A stretch of 64,000 nt of DNA from the NCBI GenBank assembly GCA_009193035.1, contig SWDT01000016.1, forward strand, positions 372,001 to 436,000. The letters are read 5' to 3'. Below are positions 1-9,645 of the stretch, in pieces. The stretch comes from Halicephalobus mephisto. Its lineage: Eukaryota > Nematoda > Chromadorea > Rhabditida > Panagrolaimidae. Below the pieces are notes generated by a model. That model did not search any database. It was not told where the DNA came from and was given only the letters and a program-made list of their open reading frames with translations. Numbering within the stretch: position 1 is the first letter of the stretch; the number at the start of each line of letters is the position of its first letter. A program made the translations under genes and the position numbers.

Positions 1-837
1 TTTCGTAATTTCGGATGAGTCATAGATGAAGGGAAATAGAAAATTAAAGTAATTTATTTACAAAAAATCATAATTTTATAAAAATTACGAAATCGGTATT
101 CGGAACAGAAAAACTACTTTCGGCGGGAAAACGGAAATTTAAATTTTCCGTGTTTGTAATGGACAATTTTAAATTTCTTTTGTCTTATTGTAGTTTATTA
201 GGGATTTTGAGGATAGTAATTCAAGGATTTTGGAGATCGTGACATTCAGAACACTTTGCCAAAAACTTAAATTTCAACCTGAATTTTTCAGCTTTGTACT
301 TTTCGAAATACTTTTTAGAAATTCTTTGATAACCTTCCCATGACCTTTTGGCATCTCCAAATGGAGCGATCAAGAGGGTAGGCGATCGAAACTGCAAAGG
401 CAAGAAGGTGAAAGCATCGTGTTTACTCAGTGCGTCGGCCATTCCTCGTCGATTCCCCACCAGAGATGAATAAGAGGAAACGGCGACTGCAGAGCTTTCT
501 CGGTTGTTCGCCTTCCTCAGCGATTTTAGACGAAAATGGTCGGAACAAGCAAGACTGTTTCCTTGACTGTACGAGATGTGCTTTACGATTTCTGAAACTC
601 ACGTTCCCTCCGGGCTTTGTTTAGCTTGTCTTGCGCGAGTGACCATCTCCACGTTCTGTTTGTTGAAGAATTTAAAGTTGTCGTGATCGATCGATTCGTC
701 GAATTCCTCCTAATTGGGAGGAAACAGCTAAGTCCAGTTCTGTACACCTTGAAGCGGTTCTATGTGACACATTCTGCGTGGGAGTAACGGTGACTCCAAG
801 TGCCTTTGGTTGCTCTGGACGCTCCCCCGATCACCCT

Positions 838-894
838 TGACTCATCGGCTGCTTTTCCTTTTTCGTTTGGCTTTCATGCGACAAACTTGACTCA
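838..894. promoter_or_regulatory. Pair of AP-1-like TGACTCA sites 50 bp apart
   Basis: TGACTCA occurs at 838-844 and again at 888-894, spaced exactly 50 bp start to start and both followed by T. TGACTCA is the consensus FOS/JUN (AP-1) site. The pair lies about 600 bp upstream of the start codon at 1501. That it regulates this gene is inference. Confidence 0.35.
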
Positions 895-959
895 TTTTAT
901 CGATCCGTGTTTTCGACCATCAGCGAAAACTGATTAAATTTCAATTAAACTTTGTTCTA

Positions 960-1400
960 TATTGTCAGAATTCCATCGAAACTTCTACAATCAAGTGTAA
1001 AATCCTGGAACATTCGGGAATCAGATGGAACGTCTAGAATTTTCGAGATTCTCAAGGAAGTTTTTGAATTTCCCGGAATCAGATGGACATTTCAGACTTT
1101 CTAGAATACTTCGGGAATATCTAGGATTCCATCACAGTTCCCAGAACCTAGTAAAAGATTCTGAATCTTTTCAGAATCTCATGAAAGTTTCTAGAACCTT
1201 TCAGAATTTAGTATAACTTTTTGGAATCTTCCGAAATCTCATAGAAGCTTCTGAACCCCTCTAGAACCTTTCAGAATCCCATCGAAATTTCAAAACCTTC
1301 CAGAATCCAATATTAAATCCTGGATTTTTCCACAACTTTTTGGAACTTTTTTGAACTTTTCTGAATCCAATAAAACTTTCGAAATATCTGAAATTCCAAA
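960..1400. repeat. Degenerate tandem repeat rich in TTCTAGAA / GAAnnTTC (heat-shock-element-like)
   Basis: The stretch consists of diverged ~30-bp units built on TTTCTAGAACCTTTCAGAAT and ATCCCATCGAAA. TTCnnGAA half-site pairs recur throughout, for example CTTTCTAGAA near 1098, GTTTCTAGAACC near 1190 and CTCTAGAACC near 1260. nGAAnnTTCnnGAAn is the heat-shock-factor element. The unit boundaries are blurred, so this is an old array. Confidence 0.6.
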
Positions 1401-1500
1401 GCTTCGTGTCGAGACGATTTCATAATAACACTGACTTCTAGTTTTGTAATAATATTGAAATCTTTCAGCTTCTGACTTTAGAAGCAGAATCAGAATCAGA

Positions 1501-2236
1501 ATGCTACCGAGGATCAGGCTGCATCACGTGGCCATTTTTGTCTTTTTTGCTGTTTGTGGTGAGTTCATGAATTATTCTTTAAATTCCAATTATTTGTTTT
1601 TAGTTTATTACGTCAATGCTCAAGCCCTGAATGACCCGATCACTCAGTACATCGAAGGCAGACTCGGCAATAGACGGATATTTTGGTGTCCTTCCGGTTA
1701 CGGTAAGTCTCTTCGGGTTGCCTTGGTAACGCTGGACATTGTCCATTCGGGTGTTACATTTCATTATGCGATAATAATTACGAAAATACAGACAAAATTG
1801 ATTGAAAAATGTTTCAAAATGAGAATCCTAAAAACAATACTAAAAAGTAAATTTTTGAAGTTTGGCATTAATGAGCATTTCGCCAAAGTTAAATTTTTGA
1901 ATTTTCTTGGTTGTTTGCAGTTTTATAATTTTATAGCTTTTTTGTAATTTTTTCATTTTTTATATTTTTTCATTTTTAGGATACTTGGCGTATTGTCCAC
2001 AACCCACAGACTGGGACAATTACAATTGGTGTTGCACATGGCCCTACATGGGTTCTTGGAAGCCTTCCTGCTGTCCTTTCGCGATCCCGACAGGAGCGGT
2101 CGTGGCGATCATCATTGCCTCCATTATCCTGCTTGCCGTCTTGATCGGACTTTCCTGTTGGTGCTGCTACTGTTGTCCTCTGTACAAGCAACTGTATGAG
2201 TACGAAGACGACGATATCCCGCCTGGAGGAAGATGA
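1501..2236 (+). CDS. Small cysteine-rich type I membrane protein (137 aa)
   Basis: Exons are 1501-1558, 1604-1702 and 1980-2236; phases close into 137 residues. The protein starts with a hydrophobic signal peptide (about residues 5-25). A short extracellular part follows with Cys residues in WCPSGYG, YCPQP and NWCCTWP settings ending in a CCP pair. Next comes one strong membrane helix (about residues 90-112) running straight into the juxtamembrane cysteine cluster CWCCYCCPLYK, and then a short acidic tail. The arrangement (signal peptide, CC-containing ectodomain, one helix, cytoplasmic cysteines that could be palmitoylated) recalls Shisa-like and CYYR1-like small membrane adaptors, but I cannot assign it to a family with certainty. 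The start was chosen because it gives the signal peptide and follows a TTTCAG site near 1470. Function is unknown. Confidence 0.75.
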
Positions 2237-2610
2237 TTTTATTAAAATGTAAAAAGATATCCTAGATCGTTTTCCAAAAGCTGTTTTAAAAGTTTTTGGA
2301 TTTGTAACTCTTTCACTTTATTCAAACTCCTGCCGTTTCTGGACTTAATTAATCTCTTAAATCTCGATTAGTGACAAAGTCTCTTCGATCAAGGGCAGTT
2401 GAATGGTAAAAGATCTTTTTTAATTTAATCCATCGATCCAAAGTTCAAATGTCCAGAGAAGCCCGACTTTGCTTAAGTTCAATGTAATTTGTTATTTTTG
2501 CCGAATGATTTTTATTTATTTTTTAACAAACAAATCGTTGGAATATTTATGTTTCCGAGAGTCTGCTAATATATAAAAGCTTAAAAACTAAAAAATCGGA
2601 TTTCCAAGGT
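2237..2610. other. Intergenic, AT-rich
   Basis: This is the 3' flank of the small membrane-protein gene (ATTAAAATG just after the stop) followed by AT-rich sequence. I see no gene, repeat or RNA gene in it. Confidence 0.6.
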
Positions 2611-2886
2611 ACTTCAAGGTGGGAGTGAAAAAGGCTAGATGTTTATAAAGATCTGGTTACTGTACATTTGAGCGGAAAATTAGAGTGAGTGTGGTTACAA
2701 AGGGTTAGATATCGCACATGGAACAGATTCTGGCGATGGCCATGAGGACGACGGGGCTGGCCAGGATGTCCTTCGCCTTCGGTCTTCGTTCCGGGGTCAC
2801 GGAGAGGCAGTCCAGCATTATCTGCAGCACAATTGGGTCGCTGCATCGTTTCGGCTTACTGTAGCTCGCCTTCAGGATGTTGTTTA
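2611..2886 (-). pseudogene. Orphan duplicate of the last NEK-kinase exon and 3' UTR
   Basis: This stretch is a near-identical copy of 8240-8515, the end of the NEK kinase gene, at a constant offset of 5629 bp. I count 8 differences in about 275 bp (~97% identity). It carries the C-terminal third of the last exon (reading ...SMCDI, stop near 2705) plus about 95 bp of 3' flank. The homology ends abruptly inside the exon at about 2886, and no other kinase exon follows to the right, so it cannot encode a kinase. All eight differences are transitions. Of the six coding ones four are silent and two conservative (Arg/Lys, Val/Ile). It could be a recent partial duplication, the remnant of a full tandem paralogue, or an assembly artefact. 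Confidence 0.85.
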
Positions 2887-3513
2887 TTAAAACGGAATGA
2901 GATCCAAGTTCGAATATATTGAAATTTTTTATTTTGATGTCGAAGTAATTTTATTTTACAAATACTAAAAAATTCTAAGATCCAGTAAGTTCAGAATTTA
3001 ATACTGAATTATTTTTAAAATTAATTTTGGGGGGTTTTGGTGGAAAAAACCATAATTCATAGACTTTCGACATGATAAAAACCTTCAAAAATAACTTGTA
3101 CTAGATTTTTTTTATAATTATAATCAGAAAGTCAACTATTTGATTCTGAAAGAAATTAGAAAGTCAAAAAGAATCCTGAATGACGATTCCAGGAAGATTC
3201 ATCATAGATTTAAAACGACAAAAATGACGAAGAAGATTTTATTTGAATTTTGGACAAAGGATCTGCTGATTGGATGAAAATCGATAACCAGAAAAGTATC
3301 TGCAACATTGTCAAAAATAATGGAGGATGTATCCCGGAATTTAAGAACAAAGAGATCTGTAGGACTTGATACGACCCGATTTTTTATAAAATTTAAAAAA
3401 ACTAGTTAAAAATGCTCCCATTTGAATGTTTCGTTTAAATCTACTATTTCGTTCCATTTTATAATTTTTTATCATTTGCATTAAAATTAAAACAAAATAT
3501 TTCAAATACGACG
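2887..3513. other. Intergenic, AT-rich
   Basis: No gene or clear repeat is visible. The NEK-exon duplication ends at its left edge and no further kinase homology continues into it. Confidence 0.55.
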
Positions 3514-3945
3514 GTGTTCAATCGAGAAAACACAGGATCAGATTTTTGGAGCGTCCTCGTTTTGCCGAAGAGAGAAAGACGATCCATTCTCCTTTCGGCA
3601 GAGTGGGAATGCTCCAGATTTTTGGTCGCTCATATGGTGGACATGGATCGAGCTCTTCGTGGAAAAACAAGCCCAGTTGTTGAACTTAGATTAATTTAGT
3701 ATTTGCAAGAATTAATCTATGTTTTAGATAAATATAAATATAGGGCGAAGCTGACGACGCTCTGGAAACCGAAGACGATCAGGCCACTTGGAAGACCACG
3801 AACACACTGGACAGATGACCTAGCTGATGAAGTTGAATGCCGGAAGACAGATTTCGACCTGACGAAGCAGACCCTCCTACTAACCCGGGCTAACACCTAC
3901 GCACGTCACCAACGAAACAGATGGATCAAAGAAGCAAACTATTAA
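3514..3945 (+). mobile_element. Degenerate 3' fragment of a non-LTR retrotransposon
   Basis: Two short open stretches separated by a stop (3514-3699 and 3703-3945) lie in AT-rich sequence. The second contains RPLGRPRTHWTDDL, a close match to the GRPxxRWxDDI motif found near the end of reverse-transcriptase polyproteins of RTE/CR1-type non-LTR elements. It ends in a basic RNRW stretch typical of the same region. No upstream RT palm motif (YxDD) remains in the window, and there is no initiation context, so this is a dead 5'-truncated copy. Confidence 0.6.
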
Positions 3946-4548
3946 AATTGAAAAAATTTAATTTGTTTAAGTTTGAAATTATATTGTTTGTAAATTTGAT
4001 ATAGTGCGAAATAGGAATAAAAGTAAAAGTAAAGTTAGATAAATATAAACATAAATTGATCGATATTAGCTGAAAAATAATTGTCCAAAAATATTTAAAG
4101 CAGTTTCGTCCGAAACAAAATGAACAAAAACATTCAGATTTTTTTAATTATAATTTTCTTGTTTTAATATTGCCAATTCACTACATCAATAATAACACCG
4201 AAATTTTAAAACTTTTCCAAAATCAATTTTAAAATTTTCCGTAATTTTTAATTCCGTTTTCTCATCGCTCAATACTGAATCAATAATTTTTACATCTTCT
4301 TATTTTGTATTCAAGCATTTACTAATTATAAATATTGAATTTGATACACTTTTGTGGAGCAAAAAAATAAAAATTGAAAAAAGATTATTCACGAAAAAAT
4401 TTCCTCGTTGAGAAGAGAGACGTGTCAATCTGCTCTGGACGCCAGAAGCAGTTCTCGCTTGATCTGTTGACGCCGTTTGGAAGTCCCTCCCCTTGGTTTT
4501 CTTTGTAGATTCGTCATTTTCACTTTATTTTCCGCTTAATGGTTTTCA
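3946..4548. other. Intergenic; upstream of the TBC1D23 homologue
   Basis: AT-rich, with no gene visible. An upstream ATG at 4539, ten bases before the chosen TBC1D23 start, opens a short frame that closes after 11 codons and overlaps that start. It may act as a small upstream ORF or be ignored after trans-splicing. Confidence 0.5.
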
Positions 4549-6843
4549 ATGGCAAAAGAAGAGGCTTTGGATAAAAGTTCATCAAGGTAAACTAAATTTT
4601 ATATATGAATTTTAATTTTTTGTTTTAGTCCCGATCAATCAGACCAACCTGGCATCAGCGGACTGGATCCGGGCAAAAACAACAATAACTCGTCTGATGA
4701 CGTTAACAATGGCCTTCAGAAGTTGTCGTTGATGTCGAATGATTCCAGAAAATCGAATTGGATTGTGAGTTTCGTTTTGTTTACGTTGATGAGTTGTCAA
4801 TTGCGTGTTCCAGAATGTCCTTGGCGTCAGAAACAAACCTGATTTGCTTATTGATTGGGATCATTTGTACAATTTATCCGATCAATCCGAACTCAGGAAG
4901 CAATGCCAGAAGGTTATTGCGAAAGTTACCACTGCCACAGACGATCAAAAAACCCGAGTGTCTTTGCCAGACCTAGAAAGCATGATGACGCTTTGGTGCA
5001 AAAAGAGAAAAATCGACAAGGTTTCTAAGATTAGTTGGATGGATATCATGGTCGTCTTGATTCAGTTAGACTTTGACAACGCCACTTTGTTCAATATTTT
5101 CTTCGCAATCACAACAAAATACATTCCAAGGCAAGTTTCATATATGAATTTATTTTATTTTTTCGCTTTTACAGAGATGCCGCCGAAGGAGGCAAGACTT
5201 ATGACTTATTCCGATTATTGATGCAATACCACGATCCCGAAGTCTGTTCTCATCTTGATTCCCTTAAAATTTCTCCGTTTGCTTATTCGTCCTCTTGGTT
5301 CGACTCCTTACTTAGTCATGACATTGACAACCAGCTCTGTGCAATGCTATGGGATATTTACTTCGACAAAGTAAGTTCTTTAATGAAGAATTTAATAGCT
5401 TTTATCTTCAGGCCGATCCATTCCTAATTTTTTACATTTCTCTTGCAATGGTCCAAAGCGTTCGAGAACAGCTGTTGGAGATGAAGACAAAAGATGAAAT
5501 TATTTCTTTTCTGAAGCAAGTTCCGAAGAACATGGGCTCTGAAGACATTGTGGATTTGATCGATGTGTGTGCAGTTTCCATCAGTTTGACTCCAGTTTCA
5601 ATTCGAGAGGATTTTCACTGTATGCTTTTCGGAGCAAACATGGTCGAAGATTTTTACGAGCTTCCTCTCCACACTTTGCTTTGTATGCCGATTTCTGTCC
5701 AAGAACTTTACAAAAGAGTCATCGACGTTTCCGCAACAAATACCGTAAGTGAATTTACGACAATTGTTTGTCAATTTTGGAATTTTTAGATCCCTTATAA
5801 TTACTTTGTTGTGGATACCAGATCTTACAAGGACTTTGGAAACGGAAGCGTCTCAGGATCCTACAACCTTAGTGGAAGGTTACTAGTAGATGAACCAGAG
5901 AAATTCCAAAATGCGATGAATTCTCTGCTTCAGTTCCGTGAAGAGAATTGTCCAACAGATCATATTTGTTTCTTTGGATCAGGATTGGAAGAAGATGACT
6001 CTTACATGATGATGGTTATTTCTCGATTCTTACATAAGAATATCAGTCATATTTCCTATGTTGATGGTGGATACAAGGCTCTTCATCAAATGCTAAAAGA
6101 CACAAATAATCTTTCCAAATTGAGTAATCACTTTAGTGTTAATTCTTGTGTTCATTGTTCGACTGATTCTACCGCGAAAGAATCGTTTACTTGGTCTATA
6201 ATGGAAGGCATGAAGAGAAGACGACAAGAAATAGCAGAAGCAGCGAAAAATATTTCGGAATATCTTCCGAAACCAGATATTTTTTCAAGAGAACAACCTA
6301 CTCATGTTAAAAGCACAGAAAGACATCAAAAACGATATCGTAATGCTCAATCAGTATTTTCAATTGATGATTCAGATTCAGCTGATGATTTGACTGTATC
6401 ATTGGATTCTGCTTATGCTAATGAAAAATTGAAATGGGAGGATATTATTGGACAACCAGAAATTACCCATCATTTTGTTGGAAAAGAAGTTACTCCAGAA
6501 AAAATGTTATTGCCATGTTATATTGCCTTGAGTCGAACTCATATGCATATTTTTCATGATGTCCAAGATTCTGTGAGTTTTTTGATTTTAAAATTGTTTG
6601 AAGAAATAATTTTTTTAGAAGAATCATATTAGAACGTCTGCTCGCCATGCCCTTAGTTCTGTGATGCGTGTATCTAGCAAGAAGAATTACCCAGAATATT
6701 TGACTTTTCAATTTGGATATGAATTACCGACTGGAGAAGCTCATATCAATCGTATTCATAAGTTTATCATTTCGAAATCCGGGGAATTGGCAACAGCTGT
6801 AAAAAATAATATTTTTGCTTTGAAACCAAATTTGCTCGATTAG
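4549..6843 (+). CDS. TBC1D23 homologue (TBC domain plus rhodanese-like domain)
   Basis: Seven exons (4549-4586, 4629-4764, 4814-5130, 5175-5370, 5412-5744, 5790-6572, 6619-6843) give 675 residues, near the ~700 of human TBC1D23. A disordered Ser/Asn/Asp N-terminus is followed by a TBC-type helical domain (about 60-260; TKYIPR then RLLMQYHDPEVCS and KISPFAYSSSWF). A rhodanese-like domain follows (about 305-410; FVVDTRSYKDFGNG, ICFFGSGLEEDDSYMMM). The C-terminal domain (about 560-675) is PH-like. In the known family the TBC domain lacks GAP catalytic residues and the protein sits at the trans-Golgi, bridging golgin-captured endosomal vesicles to the WASH complex. Consistent with that, I see no YxQ glutamine finger. 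Intron 3 (5131-5174) has a GC donor. The ATG at 4549 was chosen because the upstream ATG at 4539 is out of frame. Confidence 0.9.
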
Positions 6844-8239
6844 TCTAGAGCTGGATTTTTAATTTTTGGGTCGCTAAATAATTGTAATCAGCTTATTTGG
6901 ATTATTTATTTTATTAATTAAATAATTAACCAAAGATGTTTAATGAGAAATTTTAGTCATGAAACTAAACAGAAATAAATATGTTTGTAGTTGTGTTAGG
7001 AACAGTGGAAGTTTACGGTAGAAAAAGTTGATTGTTTAGATGACGTCGGAAGGAGATAAAGTTCTCCAGGGTTACTACTGGATTGGTTATTTATTTACTT
7101 ATTGGGAATCTTGATCTGATTTCCTACGGTATATGTGTTGTGACTTTGGTCGGGTTATTTGTTTAAACTTCAAACTTGGGTAATTAAGCAATTTGTAAAA
7201 GACGATATTATATGAAATTAACGCTAAGAGAAAAGATAGTTCTTGTTTTTAAACAAGGAGAGAATGTTTTTGTTTGCTCGACACACTGGTTGCGGCCTGT
7301 TGATCGGGTATTTACCGTATTCTTTACAGTATGGATCTATGATGTTAAAGTTGTGGATCTTTAAAAACTTCTATTGAGTACTGATGATTTTTATCTAATT
7401 ACAATTTACTTTTGTAGTCGAATAACTTATAATTCTTTTGTTAGATGTAAATTTCACTGACAAAAGTGACTAGAACCCTATTTATAAATCGTTAACCAGA
7501 ATCTCAAATCGAAATTTGGATGTTCTTCAAAATTATTTTTTCGACATTTGTCTATATTTCCTAATAAATTTTATGAAATTGAAAATTTTCTATTTTTTCC
7601 GTTTTTTAAATTTCACCATCTCAAAATCAAATATTCCAATTAAGAAAACCTTATCCAGAATACAGTAATCTGAATCCAAAAGAACTCACGGATTGATTCC
7701 TTAGGGAAGTAACATTGTTACCGTACTTGGGGAATTTCCTACTTCAATCACTGAGTTACTGTAAAAATTAAAAAGATTTTTAAATTCGTAAACGTTAATT
7801 CTAACAATGATCGAATATCCTAATAAAAGTCCGGAATAATTTATTAGAAATCATTTTGAGATTTCCCGATTGAAAAAAATGTCTGAATTGATTTCAGAGC
7901 CTCTTTATCCCAATTTGAAGTCCTGTCAGACTCAAATAATTTGAAATTGGAATACTGTAGTTTCTGCTTTCATTAGTTCCACATCGATAAGCAATTAATA
8001 ACATAAATATTCAGATCTAGAAACTTTGCGCTAGTTCCACTTAGGACGGAAGGAACACTAAGCTCATGCTCCTACTCTTTCCCCACGATGTCTTGAACAA
8101 AAATATTCCTTTAGTTGTTTCTACTATTTCTAGAATTCACTGAACCTCAAGCAATGAGGGTTTCGATTATTATCTCTCATTATATGCTTTATTTCCCGTA
8201 TTCACCATTTTAGGATATTGGTTCGTCTACCCTGAGAAT
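6844..8239. other. Intergenic, 1.4 kb, no gene seen
   Basis: The interval between the TBC1D23 stop and the 3' flank of the NEK gene has no open frame of note, no tRNA-like fold and no obvious repeat. An AATAAAT-like polyadenylation signal for the TBC gene lies near 6974. The two genes converge here. Confidence 0.6.
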
Positions 8240-8333
8240 ACTTCAAGATGGGAGTGAAAAAGGCTAGATGTTTATAAAGATCTGGTTACTGTACATTTGA
8301 GCGGAAAATTAAAGTGAGTGTGGTTACAAAGGG

Positions 8334-9284
8334 TTAGATGTCGCACATGGAGCAGATTCTGGCGATGGCCATGAGGACGACGGGACTGGCCAGGATGTCC
8401 CTCGCCTTCGGTCTTCGTTCCGGGGTCACGGAAAGGCAGTCCAGCATTATCTGCAGCACAATTGGGTCGCTGCATCGTTTCGGCTTACTGTAGCTCGCCT
8501 TCAGGATGTTGTTTACTAAAGCAGCGTGGCATCCGCTGAAAGCTCTTTCAAGTTCGGTCAGTTCATAGAGAACACATCCCAGAGCCCAAATGTCTACTGT
8601 CTTATCGTAAGCTCGACCTGCAATTGTCGATTATTTCAAAAAACGGAAAAAACAAACCCATGTACATTTCCGGAGCTACGTAGTTACTCGTCCCGATGAA
8701 GGTCTTCGAAGGTCCATTGTCTTCCATCTCCTTGCTGATTCCAAAGTCAGCTACTTTCAAGATCTTCCTGGAGGCGTTCATAAGGATGTTATCTGGTTTC
8801 AAGTCACGGTGAATAATGTTGTTCCTATGCAGATACTCCAGAGCCATCGTTATCTAAACCATCTGCGGGTTAAAGCCCTCCAGAATCAGAATCTAACCTG
8901 TCCAAGGTAATCAGCAACTTCATCATCACTCAAGTAGGCACGAGGGATAGAAAGAGATCGTTGGTGTAAAAAGTCGGCGAGATTCCCTCCTTCCATATAC
9001 TGCATGACGATGTTCATGTTTCCTTCATGATCCACAAAGGTTTCAAAGAATCCGACGATAAAAGGATGTCGGAACCTCGAGAGAATCTTTATCTCCTCTG
9101 AATGAAAAGTGATATATGGGAACTGGATGCGAAACAAACCTTTTTGTTTTTCGGGGTCAGTGAGCGGAATCTTCTTGATAACCACCTTCGTCTGGAGAAC
9201 GTCATCAGTTCTTTCACAAAGATAACAGGATCCATGAGCTCCACGGCTGAGGAACTTGATTTCTCTGTAGTTTAATGGACCCAT
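8334..9284 (-). CDS. NEK-family (NIMA-related) serine/threonine kinase, catalytic domain only
   Basis: Four exons on the minus strand (9284-9140, 9097-8898, 8853-8658, 8617-8334) make a 274-residue protein that is almost wholly kinase domain. Visible elements are a glycine-rich loop (SRGAHGSCYLC), the ATP-binding Lys in VVIKKIP, catalytic IHRDLKPDN, DFG in VADFGISK, the GTSNYVAPEM activation segment and the NEK signature DIWALGCVLYELTELERAF. The sequence is closest to NEK8/NEK9-type catalytic domains, which in animals work at cilia and centrosomes, but the RCC1 repeats of those proteins are absent. The ATG follows a TTTTTCCAG 3' splice site by 9 bp, as in trans-spliced genes. It is divergent from tat-5, with 361 bp between start codons. 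Its last exon is duplicated at 2611-2886. Confidence 0.88.
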
Positions 9285-9645
9285 CGAGAATTTCTGGAAA
9301 AAGTAGAAAAAAACAAAAACGAAAAAAGAAAGATAACTTCGACTCGCTTTTTTACCAGTCAAAAGTCTACCTCTTGCCAATTAGACCATACTTTCTTTTT
9401 TTAAGGAAAATTAAGCGTAGCAAAAGGGAAATACTTTGTATTGGACCTATTTTCCTTTCCTTTCCCATTTTTCTCCCAAAGAACACTCCCGCCGCGAAAG
9501 TTGTCTTGCTTTGGCTCACTTCCAGCACGAGGAGCGTTACCTTTCTGTTTAAAGGAAAACCGCTGTTTCATCAAATATTTCATCACCTCTCGTCGTTGTT
9601 TGTTTCGACGGGAGTATGAAGTAGTGTTTCATTGATTGATTGTGT

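Larger units (their letters stand above)
1..1500. other. No supported gene; upstream region of the 1501 gene
   Basis: I see no convincing coding region. A minus-strand open frame at 221-460 reads plausibly as protein and carries a possible internal 3' splice site, but it has no recognisable domain and no partner exons, so it is not called. The stretch holds two TGACTCA sites at 838-844 and 888-894 and a degenerate TTCTAGAA-rich repeat from about 960 to 1400, each listed separately. A TTTCAG 3' splice site near 1470 precedes the start codon at 1501. Confidence 0.6.

Noticed and set aside
221..460. Minus-strand 79-codon open frame
   Set aside because: No domain, no partner exons and no clear start context; kept only as a remark.
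960..1400. CRISPR-like array
   Set aside because: Repeat units are diverged, lack unique spacers, and the genome is eukaryotic.
3514..3945. A functional host gene
   Set aside because: There is an internal stop, and the GRPRTHWTDDL motif is that of retroelement polyproteins.
9310..9400. tRNA-like stretch on the minus strand upstream of the NEK start (GGTCTAATTGGCAAGAGG, GACTTTTGACTGG)
   Set aside because: Only a D-arm-like part resembles a tRNA; there is no T arm with a TTCRA loop and no acceptor stem, and it sits in the outron.
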